Source: Gibbula magus (taxonomy: Eukaryota > Mollusca > Gastropoda > Trochida > Trochidae). From it: a DNA stretch of 64,000 bases. The stretch spans positions 75,353,936 to 75,417,935 of the forward strand of contig OW388291.1 in the NCBI GenBank assembly GCA_936450465.1, read 5' to 3'. The notes beneath the pieces were generated by a model that saw nothing but the letters and a program-made list of their open reading frames with translations, did no database searches and was not told where the DNA came from. The position numbers and the translations under genes were made by a program. Below, piece after piece: positions 25,666 to 40,600 of this stretch. How positions within the stretch are numbered: the first letter of the stretch is position 1; each line of letters begins with the position of its first letter.

Positions 25666-28600
25666 AGCACGTGATTACCACAATCCATTAGAGGTGAACT
25701 CTTCACCAGGTTCAACTGTTAATATCCAGTGTCAGTTCCCCAATATCCATTAATATTGTAGTGCCCTCCCCTCACTGTGTATTGGCTCCTATAGACTTTA
25801 TTTTTAATCCTTCAACATCTAAAGCAATATAAATATCACTTATCCCCCATCTACAGTCTACAGTAATAAATGCATGTTACATTGTATAAAGTTCCAGGTA
25901 TACCGGGCCCCGGTAAGTGGGTCTGGCTGTATTTACTTATAGCTTTGGAAATGAAAAATTCTGATAATGAAATAAGTATATCATAAGAATCAATGAAAAC
26001 GATTTAAAAGAGTCCAGGAAATCACCAGGTTTATAACACAAGAAAAGAATTCACATACTTGCCTAAAAATGTCAGCGTTGAATACTCTTCCCTCTCTGTC
26101 ATTCTTTAGCCAAGCAGCTTTGACTAAAGTTTGGTCACTGAAAGGATTTATTTGTAGAACAATTAAAATGATATAAAAGGAGCCTCTGAGATTTTATTTC
26201 GTTTCGTAAATTGAACTCTGTAGTTTTGTATTAGACTTGCCTAGGCCCTTAACAAATTAAGGGATCTCGATGACAAATAACAAGCTGCTGTATGTTGCAC
26301 CCCCAATCCCATGATCACCCCAGAACCAAACTCATTCCCTTAGATTCTGTACATCTATCTACCTTCCCTGGAACCCAGGAACCGGATCTCAGTCCCAATC
26401 TGCAGGAGCTCTATATGAATTCACGAATGAATGAAGAAACATGTTTTTCTTTCATTCCTGAATTAATTCATTTAGTTGTTGGTTTGTGATACACCTGCCA
26501 TACACTGTGTGTCATGTGAGTCACAAATAGCTTCCAATCAATACCACATGTGCTATCTAGTTATTATGTGATAGCTTACTATCCATTATCTATTACCTCA
26601 CGTTCACCACCTAATACTTTCAAATCAGTATGCTAAACGCGACAGCAAGCTAATTACATAGTATCTAGTTATGATTGCTTTAGTTACTATTTGGAAAGAA
26701 TATCTCCGAATCTTGACATTTGAAATCCTTTTCGAAATTGTATCCGGATAATTTACAACACTTTAGATTTTCACTTACAACAAGATTAATTCAATGGAAA
26801 CTACAAACTTTACTCTGTACGTTTGTATTAATCTATATATGTAGGCCTATTTTAATTTCTAATGCGAGGCGTGTATCTGGAAAGAACTCTAATTACGTCA
26901 ATTACGGTAAAGCCATTCGTTAGTTCAGTCCTCGTAGCAATGTGAACCAATATGTTAATGAGTCTGATACCTTCATTAATTAGATCAATATTCAAACATA
27001 GTAAATTAAGCAAAGAAAGCACGTTTATTAAGGAAATATACTAATTCAAATCAAACATCGATTGCATTCTATACCCTATAAACTTTTTAAGTTTTGTCTA
27101 TTTCCATTCACGTTAATCCAAATGTATGACAGTTTCGTTGAAACATATATACACTATTAACTAAGAAACTCTTTAATGTTGAAATGAAACGCAATGAAGA
27201 TGGATCAGTTACACAATTAATGTCCATTACGTATCCTTTCATTGATTATAGGTTTTGTATCCAATCATTACTTCCTGTCTCAGTTCACAGGTAGAAACGT
27301 CGATAAATACATGAAACGTAATACGTTAATCAAAGGATAAGACCAAATCAGATGGTAAAAAATTTTGATTATAGACGAATGGGAATATTTCTGACCTGCC
27401 AGATGTTTACGAGCCATTGAATGTGATGTACTCCTTATAGGAGAGTAAGTATATAATGAACCTATCAGTGTTATTGCTTTACTTATTAGCTCTGTCATAT
27501 AGCGAGATGTAGATCAATAAAATATGGTCAACAGTCAGCCTGGTTCCACTGACTTCCGTTTCATATGGTCTTCAGCGTGTTTAGCACCTGCTTATGTTAC
27601 CTTGAACAAGTCCAATTATGCGATATATCAACAGCGTTGGTCGTCGAATCCCACAAGCCGCCCGTTTGCATTGTCTGCAGTGTAGAAGTGTTTAACATGC
27701 AGTGCGGACTTGGAACAGTGCTACGATAAGATCCATTTAGTTTCAGTGTTGGTCCCATCCGATGCTCGCAGGTTTCACAACAATGTATGTTACCCACAAT
27801 GGCTAATGAGTTTTCTCAGTGTAATAATACTGTAACTCCCGTAATATTAATGATACAATCATTCTCAATTCTCTCATTATGTATATATTAGTATATTTTC
27901 GTGTATGATAAGCTGCACGTTAATCTCGGGTGATGAATAATCAAACATGGGGTTCAACATACCAAAATGACCTCGCTCACTGTATGGAAGAGCGATATTT
28001 CAATGCAATGTCGTTGTGCTGAGGCATATGTTATGTAGTTTGAAGCTGTTAATTCGAGGAAATATTTAAATCTGCCTAAATGAAGCGTTGCCGTTTTCGA
28101 TAACGATAAACTTGAAGATATGTTTCCATGACGAATATGAGGGGCGGGATAGCGCAGTGGTTAGCGCGTTCGGTTTCGGATCAAGAGGTCCGGGGTTCGA
28201 ATCCCGCCAGGGGCACGGCAACTTTGTCTGCAGTAGAGAACTGTTCTACACGCAGTCAGGTTTGGGTGCAATGCTACACTGAATTTCAGTGCAGTACCAG
28301 TTCTAGCCGCAATGCATAGCCACATGGCGTTGCGGGCTTTCTCCCTGCCATAATACTAGCAGCCGCGATATAAGTGAAATACTCTTGAAAGCGGCGTTAA
28401 ACCCGAACTCACCTTACCTCACCTCCATAACGAATATAGATATTTGCTAAAAAGTACTAAAATCATCATCTTATTGAACTGTCGACCACAGAAGATGTTG
28501 GAACGTTTTAATGTTCAAGCATATATGATCATATTTTAATGATTGAATATAAATAAAAGTTTAAAAGTTTAAATTAGGTTGTTCTTTTCTTTTACTACGG

Positions 28601-31600
28601 TTTTGAAATATGCTAAATATTAATAAGAAATTGCTATTTGAACAAAGAAGGAAAACATCTCACGCATTTATTTATCCTTCTCATTCTAAATAAAACGACA
28701 AAGGTTTAGTTGTTTAATCTTTTTAAAAACAAGATTATTGAATGAACTTGAGTGTAAAGTTTGAATGTTAATTTATTTTGTAATTTTTGCAAAAACGGCT
28801 ACATAGAGAACGCATCAGTCAATCTTCGCTGAACAGTAATCTTTTCCAATTTTCCGCTTGATTGAAATCATATCCATAGTAGATGCCCTTTGTTTACATT
28901 ACACTTTCTGTCCCCTTAAATTACACGACGGCAGTCGGTTCACGCCAAGATCAAAGTTTGCTTGTCAAGCATAAACAAAAAACTGTTTACATTTGTCAAG
29001 GAGTGTAGACCAAATCAAGTGTGACCGAGACTCATGTCTGGTTACTCGCTTTGGCTACGCTTGCGATATGCGATGCGCAAGCGCAGCAGAGTAAATGAAC
29101 CAGACTGGACGAAGTATTTGACGAACCATTAAACTAACATCCATAAAAGTCTTAAGAAAACATACATGTCGTGTTTCGTTTCAAGTGACCATGAAATGTT
29201 GATTTTGAATATTCATTTTTTAAAAACTCGTGTTACAGGTTAATGTTACTGCTGATATTTAGCGCTAAATAAGCAGAACGCGCTAATCCCAACTTCCGGT
29301 CGTTTAGCTCTTTACATTTCATTTCTGTGTGCTGATACAGTTTTTATTTTCTAAACGTCTTTAAAGTTGTAAAGTAATGTCTTTGACATGTAACCGGTTA
29401 GATATTAATAATTGTTGCAGAACATATTACATGGCGCTAATGTTATGTTAAGTTCTTGTTGTGATTATAAGCAGGTATTTTCTTTCCTTATCTGGTGTCG
29501 TTCAGTGGTATTTTGTTTCATTGATATTTTTCAAGTCGTTTTTAAAATAGTTGAAAAAAAAGTCAATTGTTACGTTACATGTTTTAAAAAAATACCCTTC
29601 TGCATTCCGAAAGTCTGTGCACTTATTTATGTATCCAAGTACATGTTATCATGTAATCTAGATTTCGTTTTGATGTCATTTAATTGCATTAATTCAACAA
29701 AATTGCCAAATGATCACCCACTCATTATTCAGCTTTTCAAATTTGCTATTTCCTTATTTTTTTAAATAAAAATCACCAAATCACAAACACAATGAATGAG
29801 TATAAAAGAAAATACATGACTATTGTTTGGCGTTGTTTATGGTTCATTGGATTGTCTACAGAACCTTATAACAATTCTAGTTTCCCAAGCTACTTCATCT
29901 AACTGCTAAACTGTTCCGATTTACTGCAAGGTATGGAAATATGTTCTATTTTGGTACATTAAATCATCACTTCTGACGTCAAAACACAAACATATCTTTT
30001 TTAATGCTACGATTCCTCAAATATATAACAAATGACATGCCCTTTTCCACTTATATACGTCAGTGAGCACACTTTCTGGATGTAGCTGTAAAATATATGC
30101 ATGCTGTTAAATACTTATAAATACTTTTCAAATTTAATAATCTCTGACAATTAAACGTACGCTATATAAAGTAGCTTCTTTATATGCTTTATATGCTTTG
30201 CAATTGCTTTTATCATTTTGAAGACGCAAGGACAATGTTAGTCCAACACTTAGACTCTAAAACAAGATTGAAAAGGAGCCCCTTTTTATAGACAATTCCA
30301 TTTCTTACAGTCTTCTTTACAATATTTAATAAAATGGGGATATTTTCAGAATAAATACTTTTTTCATAGTCTGAGACCAAGACTAGGACGACGTGTGTTC
30401 TATCAATATTGAACATACATTATGCTTTCTGGATAATGGGTTTCATTCTAAAGGTCGATGCCAATGATATGGACTAAGCATTCTTCATATCTTCATTCAA
30501 ACGTGTACAACAATGCTTTGACAGCTTGAAATCACAAACTGTGTGACCAAGAGCGTCTAAACTGACACGATACAATAAACATTGTCGACCAATCCCAAGA
30601 AATGCGTGGAGGTAGTACATCACATTGACACAGCACCAGCAGCTGTGGACAACCTACATGTTGTGTTATGTATAACTAGGATGATAGGGAATGTGAGGCA
30701 GGGAAAGTCCTGGGGTGAGAGTAATAGATAAGGAATCCTGAGAGCGTCCCCCTCCCGCTCACCACCCTCACATCACCCCCACCGTTATCAGCACTCTATG
30801 CCCCCAACCTTCGAGTGGGCGTGAGAAATGCACTGCCCACTATTTGCTTACGAGTGTAAAATTTAATTCATAACCCACATTGCAGACCTACATTAAAATT
30901 AAACTAGGACACGACGGCTACTTGAATATGTAGTTGATCAGTCGATGGACTTCCTAGATTCGATGATGAATTTTGATATAGGCAGCCTTGAGACTTTAGA
31001 AGTGGATGTCGAATTTATCAAGATCCACATTTCAGACATGCACTAAGACAACACTGAGAAGGACTGTTTACGAAGGCTATATATCTTATATTAAAATTGA
31101 CAGTTCTCGGAGACTGTCCCTGCGTTCTCGGAGAAGTGAAGCAACAGGGTGTCTGGGAGTTTCCATGACGTCTTCAGCAGTAATACATAGTCTCATATTG
31201 TTAGGCCCCAGTCTTTCTGAAACTGTTTAGTATCTTGCATTATACCAGTATCTCCAGACACGAGGACGTGTACAGACAGTTGTCGAATTCTATCGGATAT
31301 ATCTCAACTGGTCGTGTTACGAAACCTCCAATCTATATATATGGTACTCTGATCCATAGATTGTCCTATTTTCACCTAAACTTCACCTTAAGCTGAAACA
31401 CGATACCTTCTGTAAAGAATACCAAGGTTTGGGTAAGAAAGACACTGAAATTCCATTTCTTTGAATTCCAAGATTATATATATTTTTAAACGAGTAACTT
31501 GCAAAGGATAAATAATTAAAACTAATGTTTTGCAAAGGATTTGTCACGCTCATGTCAAAATCATAATATCCAAATTTTGATTGGGTTGAATAATTAAAGT

Positions 31601-34600
31601 TGCCATTCATGTTCTCATGATATCACGTGGGTTCTATTCACTAAGATATAAATGCTATGAAACGTATATCTAGAGTAATAATTGTTCACAGACCAATATG
31701 AACTGAGTTCAGTTACTCCAGTTCTAATCCCATAAAGCATCACTTTTAACACAACAAAGTTACCACATAAAAGCGTGTTTACCTGAGGTACAAAAGTGTT
31801 CTTCAAGATAGTACCATGGTTATCTATTTGAACTATTCACATGTATTTCAATGATTCCACTCTATTTATTCCATTCTCCATTCCATTCTATTTCACCAGA
31901 ATTTATATTATCAGTGAACATAATTATCAATATGTTCATATTTCCTAAGTGACATTACTCCAATAATCCTTGCATCCTTGTCCTCTCGTGCAATCTCGTC
32001 ATTATGTTTACAGGCTTATCGTATAATGAAATATTTTATCCCAGAATCTCTAATCTTTTGAACCCCTGTACCTTCCTGATGAATTAATTCCAGATTTTAT
32101 ATTTTGTCTCTGCATGTAAACGGAGTTGACAGACGGCATAGTTAATTATTCTACCTGTCACTGACATGCTTCATCTGTCAATCAATGTGAAACTAACAAG
32201 CTTAATTAGCTTATTAAAGAGAAATTCTAAACTGACTTCTGTATTACTAATTACCACTATTATGGAAGGACTTTGAACATCCTCACTGGCTTCTTGTTGA
32301 AAGGAAATGAATGAGTATATCTAAAGAATTGTCCTTGATCGAAGTTCACTGACAATAATGAAAACCATCAATGTGAAACTAAGCATCAAACAGTTTCCTG
32401 GAGATGGGAAACTGTATGACATACAGAGAAAGTAATGATGCACTTTCGTCATGTTGAACCAAGTTTACGGACGATTTTTATGTATCAAATGTCAATATTA
32501 CTCTGGTGAAGGATCCGGACTTTTTACAGACTTGAATCATTTCGTGACACGTTTCTTGTTCGTTGAAAAGAAACTTTGACAATGTTTAGTGTAAGGCAGT
32601 GGGTAATGTCCCATGCTAAGCGAAACTGCAGTAGTCACTCCTAACTTGAAGAAATGCGATGTAATGCACAGGCTAGTGGCTTCCTGCAACATGGTGTAGT
32701 AGCAATGCACAGGTCCGACTTCCTGTAAAACGTTGAAGTGATGATGCACTGGTCCGACCTCCTGTTAAACGTTGCAGTAGCAATGTACTGGTCCGACTTC
32801 CTGTAAAACGTTGAGGTGATGATGCACAGGTCCGACTTCCTATAAAACGTTGAAGTAGCAATGCACTGGTCCGACTTCCTGTAAAACGTTGCAGTAGCAA
32901 TGCACAGGTCCGACTTCCTGTAAAACGTTACAGTGATGATGAACTTGTCCGACTTCCTGCAACATGGTGTTGTGGCGAAACACGGGAAGGAACTTGGATA
33001 TAATGTATAAATATAAGGTTATTAGTATCCGAAATATGGAGAAGTAGAATTAACATTGAAGTAGAATTAACATGGGAAAGTAGAATTAACATGTAAAGTA
33101 GAATTAACATGGAAAATAAAAGTAACATGGAAAGTGGAATTAACATGGGGGAGTAGAATTAACATGGAAAGTAGAATTAACATGTAATTTCGGGAAATTA
33201 GAATTATCTTGGAAACGTTGAATTAACTTGGAAAGTAGAATTGACGAAAAGGACATTTTAGACATCTGTTGCAGTTTTTGTTTAAAATAAGAACACTAAA
33301 CTGACAACAGAAGAGGACAAAGATCATGTAGCCATCAAGTTAAAAGGGGAATTCCATGCTTCTGGCACACATTGGACGCTACCGGTTACTGGATTTGTTG
33401 TTGACCTGTTGCTTTGCGTTTTAGTTAATGTATTTCTGCGGTCTATCTGCTGAACTGATATAGTATCCTAGGTATCTATGAAGTTTAGACATCAATTATA
33501 ACAAAGTTTAAGTATACTTCCATCATTCTCTATCCTTAGCAGCCTAGCTTCAATTCATCTTCCTCTCATGATCTAACCAGAAGTTTAAAGAGGAGGAGAA
33601 TATAAAGATAGAACTTGTAATACCTCAAGGAAAGAATCAATTGAAGACCGAATCAAGTCTATCTAGTATTTGAGATCCCTGTTACAGAGAGACAAGCAGT
33701 TTGTTTAATTTTCAAACACGTTAGGTTCTATAGTAGACGAGTAAGTGATTACGCAGAGAGGCAGTCTTTTTGTGACCGAGTTTTGAAATGTTTGGTGCAG
33801 TCAGTACGGGAGTATGTACAGATGTTGGAACAGTTAGCAGTGAGTCAGTACTCTGCATCAGCTCTCACTTCCTGCAACATGCAGTAGTAGAAATCTGGGA
33901 GGAGGAACTCCTCTACATTCACATTTCAACGACAAACTTTCAAGGTTGATGTTTTATACACATACCAATATTAAAGGGGCTGTTTTGAAGAGATCGTAAT
34001 TTTGAAAATTGTTGTGACCAAAAATGCACAAAGACCATTTTTAAGGTGTAATTTGTCATATTCCTGAAACAAATTGCTGATGTTAAAACGAGCTCATATT
34101 CCAATAACCAACTTTGATATGATATACCTGTGGTAATTGTTTTGAACAAATGTGTTCCTGTGTTTTTCTCCTTTGTAAGTAAATTGCTACTGTCAATATG
34201 TTGTCCTAGGGCAGCAGAGATGAAGTACAGAAACGATATACGCTTGAGATACCTCTCAATGTGTTCAACATATTTCACCCTGTGTCTGCTAGGAAAGACA
34301 ATACTTCTAGAAATAGACGAGCTCTGTTTTCAACCTTCTTCATCAGAACTAGCTGACGTCTCGTCATGTTTAGACAATTAGACAGCAAATAACTGAACAC
34401 TTAGTCGCTGTGCGCCCCTAGCAGCGCTCAAATTAGGGGAACTTAACATTCAGATGAAATAAGCAGGCATCTTGTAAGGAGAAAACCTAGTAATTGGAGT
34501 CAAGTTTAGAAATAACTTTACAGAAGATCATGAAAATTCGATTGGAGTCATTATCGAATGATTATATTTTAAGAGTATTGTTGTTGGATTTAATGCAAGT

Positions 34601-37600
34601 TTCGTTCTTTTCTCTTTGTTTAACAAGAGTTAATGTTGCGTTAAGACACAAAATATAACTCGCTTATAATGAACCTATCTACGTCAGGGTTTGAAACATC
34701 ATGTTTGTGGAAAAAAAGTTAAAGAATGTTCTTCCGCTTTTATGTTAAGAGGCCAGTACAATTATTTTAACATCTGCAATGTATATAACATTTACGAGTT
34801 TGTGTAATTTTCTGCCTGTAGGCCTTTTTCGCGTACTTTTTCTTTAAAATTTATGGAGCAAAAAAAATTTAACAACAGATGTGTACGACCGTCTTCCTTC
34901 TGGCTTATATACGTTCGTCTTACACAACTATTTTATCAAGCCTCTCTTTGCTGGCAACCAAAAGATACAATGTAATAGAAATTCCAAAACCTAGTTATCA
35001 GTTCAAATCAGTTTTCAGCTATTTATCTCTGTCATATTCAACGCTATATTTCAGTGTCATTGACTTCTAGAGATCGCGCACCGAGAAACGCAAACGGTGT
35101 TTTTCCAGTTACATACATACCTACATACATTCTTTTTAGTGTTGCTAATGACACGAGGTTTTCCACACCAGTCCGGAATGAGGCCAAACTGCTACTGACA
35201 GATGACGTGATGCACGTGCTGATTGCTTCTAGCACGTGCAAATCGTGCCCCAGCTCTTGTTAACACCGAACACACGGACAAACTACAAGTATTTTCTCTG
35301 TGCAGCTTGGAAAGGAATTAACACATTTATCAAAGCGAAGATTTCTGTCGTGGGGCGTTTCGCAATGGCAGATTTTGCCATATTGGCAGTTATTACTACA
35401 CGGAGAGCTGTATGTAGACCTGGCATCTTCAGTTGGACAATAGCCGGAGGTGCTGTTAAACTGATCACTTTCTAGTTAATTCTATATCGGTTAAATGAAA
35501 GTTGACGTTTGTATGAACTTTCGGAACTAAATTTAACTGTTGCTGTATTCGGCCATTGTATCTCGTTTTGTTCCTACTTTATTGCACTTGATTTATTTGT
35601 TTACCATTTACGATATACCGATATATCATGTTGATGACAGCAAGTAACGTGTAATTATTATTTCCATGTTTCGTCCATACAAAGTATCTTCTATATGTGG
35701 AAAGACCATCTCTCTCAAAGAAACCAGCTACTTAAGTTCTGGTGTAGGGTCTTCGTGATAACAAAGCTGTTTAATCCGGCAACACATGACATTAAGTACC
35801 TGTATAAAGGTAACGGTTCACTTGAAGGTCTAATTAGCTTTAACTACCCCCGTAACGGGGGGACACTAAACAGACCCCACACGCTCAGTGGCACCAACCC
35901 CTCCCTCCCTCCCCCCCCCCCCCCCCCCCCCCTCCCTCAGTGCTGTTTCTTGGAGATGGCGGATAACGAAGTTCACTTGTGCACAAAGAGTTTATTTTGC
36001 ACCCATTATGGTATATTTCTGTTGGTTTAGCATCATGTTATTGATTTAAAACATTGCTTCTGTTTATATCACTAATTGTCAGCGAGAATGATGCCAAAAG
36101 TACGAACGGTTTGACCGTTGCACCTGCACACCGGGCTTCTTTAAATCCCTAAGACTAAGTATGCAAAGATTGCCACACTCCACCAGAGTAAACCTCTATC
36201 TTCATTCGAACAACTTATACAGGTACGTAGTGACATAGGAACACCTGTTATTAAAGCTGACACGTGACTCACAATCTGTGCCGTGTTCAGTACAACTCTA
36301 ACCAGCTCTGATCATCGCCTCCCCCGCTACAACGCTCTCTAATAGAACGTGATCTTGTACTTAAACTCAGAGTCATCAGATTAAAGACTTTACTTTAGTT
36401 TGTTAAAATTACGTCGACTTCAAAGAGATTGGAAAATTGAAGTTTATGAAAGTATCATGCTTTTATCACTTATAGCAAGTGTATTATACAAGTTGTATGT
36501 CGTAAATTTTCAAAGGAGTTTGTTCCTTTTCGTTTTTTTACCATCACATAGCGAATCCGAATCGGAAGACATTGTGTGTGTCATGAAGCAGCACTGCCCC
36601 ACTACATATAAGACGTTTTAGAACGTTTGAGAACGTTTTTGATTTGAAGAACAATATGCTGGCATGGCTGTACTGAGTACTAATTTATAACATAGTGGAG
36701 CTTTAGTTTACCACTTAGCCTCTGAAAAAGTATTTTATGAAATATTGAAAAGGTGCCAAGGAGAAATGATATTTCTGAAATTTCTCTTAGGCTTCTTTTC
36801 AACGTTAAATACAACGATAATATTTTACGAATTATTACTTTTCAAAGTCGGAATGTAAGACTATAGCATTTGGTATTAAACTGACCATTAACTAAGATGA
36901 ACCGTAGTAATACAACTCTATAAAGCGTATGCTATAAACGTGAATTCAGTGTTCATCTGGACTCCTGGATTCCTGTCCCTGGTTTATGTTCCAGGAGCTG
37001 GAGTCAGACTAGAAGGAACTTGTCCATTATTTGAACACATGCTCCACTGTTCTTGTTTACAACTGCTCTGGTCTACGTCAGGGTAACGTGCTATGACAGT
37101 GTCTGTATATTGTCAGTGCTAACTAACTCTAGGTATGTTGTGTCTCTATTAGGTTAGCAGCAACAGACAGGTGGTCAGTGGGTACATAGATAGTTTCATC
37201 AAGCTTTCTCCCGTTTTGGCATGGCTACGGTACACAGTTAAGTTCAAGAAATATATTTCACGACATTCATAACTTTAGCTTTATCATATATATTATCGTT
37301 TATATTCAATGAACATCTTGGAACAGAATGTGTACCTACCAACTATGATAATTTCCCTACTGATGTTAGTAGTTAGTTTTTATGTCTTTAAACGACATGT
37401 TCTTCACTATGTGTTATATCCGATCCCAATTACGTTATGGAAACGGTAAAATCATTGAGCGTAAATTATATGGGAAGACGTTTGTCAACAAACTGTATCA
37501 AATAGTAAAATTGTGTTTTTAAATAAAATCAAGTTATTCATGAAAATATCGCAAATACTTATCAAACTTCCTCGGAGTTCTATGTTCATAAGTTTGGCCA

Positions 37601-40600
37601 TACACTCGATACCAATAACTGTTCACAAACACAAAGACTGCTGCTGTTGTTATGAAAAGAAACACATTCCTCTCTCGAATATATTCTTCATTGACGTCTT
37701 TTTATGTCAGCCCTAAACCAAACCACAACTATTGAAGCCATGTCATGCAGAAAGCTATTCAGACGTGCAGATCGCAACAAACTAATCAAGCGGAACCGCA
37801 TTCGCACCTGTGTAACTACGAACAGGTAATATAGCTCAGCTTACCGCACTCAAATGTGCATTCCAAAATGGCTGATCGAGCATCTGTATTTTATTCTGCT
37901 ACAGCGAGTCAGTCCTTGAGGTGGTGCTAATTAGTCTAATCAAGCTGAGGATGTTTACCTCGTATTAGCCATGCATATGTTAAATTGCTTAGTGTCATCT
38001 TTCAGCTTCTATCAACAATATTACATACACGCATTAAGTAATACCTTTCCATTCACTTGATTATGTAAATATCTTGACGTCAATTCCATTACGTTGCTGT
38101 AAGACCTCGCTGGACGCTTTCAAGATGTAGGCCTCTTGGATCTGAATAATTTTGAAAATGATTTACCTGCTCAAGTGCAATTAGAAAGCTATAGGTAATT
38201 ATTTTAGTAACTTTTTCTCTTGTCATGTCTATAAATTTTATCGCGTGTATGTATGTTTAAACTCTGAAATGAGGTGAAATGTCCTAAGGCTTGAAAATAA
38301 ATATTTCTTCTATGATACCCTTACAACTATAATATATATTTAACATTTGTAATTTACACGCTGTTATGGTAATAATATGTAAACTACATTAAATAACGTT
38401 ACTTGTGCATGATGCCTCCATGAGCTTCAGTTTCTGAAATGAGGTTAAAAAAAGGTTTTCAAAGGTGACGTTTCTACTTATTTTAGATCTCATTACGATT
38501 AAAATACAAGAAGTTTGGAGATGTTAGTGATTGTAATAGGATAATTCTCCAGAAAACGAGTTGACTAATGAGGGTTGAGGAGTCGTAACACGTGAGGTGA
38601 TGGCGAGTATATTCACGTCCCCTCCTGTACTCCTCACAGACCTCGTGTTCTTAGCGATTCCTCCTTATCGGTAGCAGAACCTCTCTCACTTTAAAGTGAC
38701 GTACACTGTGATAAATTAGCCAACATGACTGCGGTAACTGCCGACCAACATGATGTATTCCAATGTCTGAGTGAGACAAGGTTCTGTTACATGTACCGCG
38801 TTCTTCTGACGGGTATTAATGGCAATTAAACGAATTAATGGCAGTTATATTTCTTCGACATCTTGATGTATGTATTTATGACACAGATTGATTTTATTTT
38901 ACTTAGGTCAAATCAGTTCTTTGTTTTAAACATATTCTGTTTAATAAGATACACCTGAAATATAGCGATGACTGGGATTTTATAGTTTCCAAATATTGAA
39001 TGAATGAGAGATTCCTTCACTAATAATAGAATTCAGTTTCATTTTTCTGATTTCGTATCTTTATATTCATTTCGATTTCAGGCGCGTTTATCATTTTAAG
39101 ATAGCTGATTCGGTTCTAGCGCTCCACATTGGGTGGGTCTTTCGTGGAATAAACATAACTGGACAGCAATTCAGCGTAACACAGTCAATACTACTACCAA
39201 AGGCCTACCGCAGTTAATTTATTAGCAAATGGCCCAAGATTTGACCCTCAAAATTTAAAAGTTTCAAGTGTATTGATTTTGTTTAATTTTAAGATTTTAG
39301 TTTGATTTAAATGTTCTCATCTCAAGAAAATGCCCCTCAACTTACCTCACCAAACATGACCAAACAAAAAAGGTTTTACAGAACAAACACGACACATAAA
39401 CAATTCAATTTACTATTAAGAAAATACAATGACAATTCTTTACTTTTGCGTATGCCAACTACCACCGTTACGATTATTGAACACAAAGACGGAAATACTA
39501 TGAAATGTCGGCCCTCTACCAATCATGGTGTGTTCATCTGTACCGATGGGCTGCAGGCCATAGCGGCACACGGAAAGTGTTAGTGTAGTTGATGTGTATT
39601 CTGGTGCAAGGCAAATACACCGGCATTGTGTTAACTACTGTCGACTATCTTGGTCAGTCTCCAACACTATATACTATGTGAGTCACATATCTACTATTGT
39701 TGTGCACAAGGTCATGAGTGTACGTTAAGTGGCATAGTATCGCTAATCGACCTTCAATCGAATGAAGTATCACTTACCGGTATATACATGTGTAATGAGG
39801 GCGCTGTGAGATATTTCGAAGACGAGCGTTTTCTTTCTGAAATGATATTTCAGAAGACGATCGACAAGTTTGATTTTATAAAAGCTTAAATATATAAGTG
39901 TATGTATTCATTACAAATGAACAATGTGGAGTGTAACGCATATATTTGATGGAACGTATTACCTTCAATTTGTTCGCGGACATTTGATTTGATGACATTC
40001 ACATACAATCAAACTCGTCCATACTGTCTGCACCAACAGCTTATCCACTCGGGTTATTAAAGTATCGGTGGCCGAGTGGATAAGTTGTTGGAACAGTCAG
40101 TGATGTCGCTTGTTGCCCGGGTTGTGAGTTTGAATTTCGTAAAGGACTTGTGATCCCAAATATGACAACGTGACATTTGTTTACTATCAACATGACATGC
40201 ATATCTCGTCCATACAGTGACTACATTTAACATTGAAGTAAACCAGATTCTGTTAAAATGACTGAATTATTATTGTCATCATTGTTTCTTAACAATTCAC
40301 ATTACAAATAACATCTCACTTATTGTGTATTTATATCACGTTATCTTCAGAAGGCAACCATTGGACATTAAATTATTATATGTGCCACATGCGCACATCT
40401 ATATATCTTTGGGCTTTATGTCAAATCAAATGAATATACTTCGTTATGTATGATACTGGAACCCAGTGTAGATTCTAACGAGAGTTATAAATCGTTAGTG
40501 ATTCAGTGATTATGTAGATCCGTCAGTGGGAAGACTTTAATGTGAAAGCTGACGTTAAACACGTGTTTTAACACACACCATCATCATCATGATTATGTAG

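Noticed and set aside
28138..28211. Possible functional tRNA gene
   Set aside because: A and B boxes are good, but the acceptor ends do not pair and the T stem is broken. The downstream body shared with 60.4 and 62.2 kb shows it is a SINE head.
28088..28319. Two open frames overlapping the SINE
   Set aside because: They read through the tRNA-like head and body and have no independent coding evidence.
35044..35475. Open frames on both strands in a GC-richer part of intron 1
   Set aside because: Looked like a possible retroelement fragment, but no reverse-transcriptase, integrase or other motif could be read.
36400..36621. 73-codon frame resembling part of a LINE C-terminal region
   Set aside because: Only a vague similarity in basic and hydrophobic spacing, with no CxxC or HFLLxCP motif. 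Insufficient.
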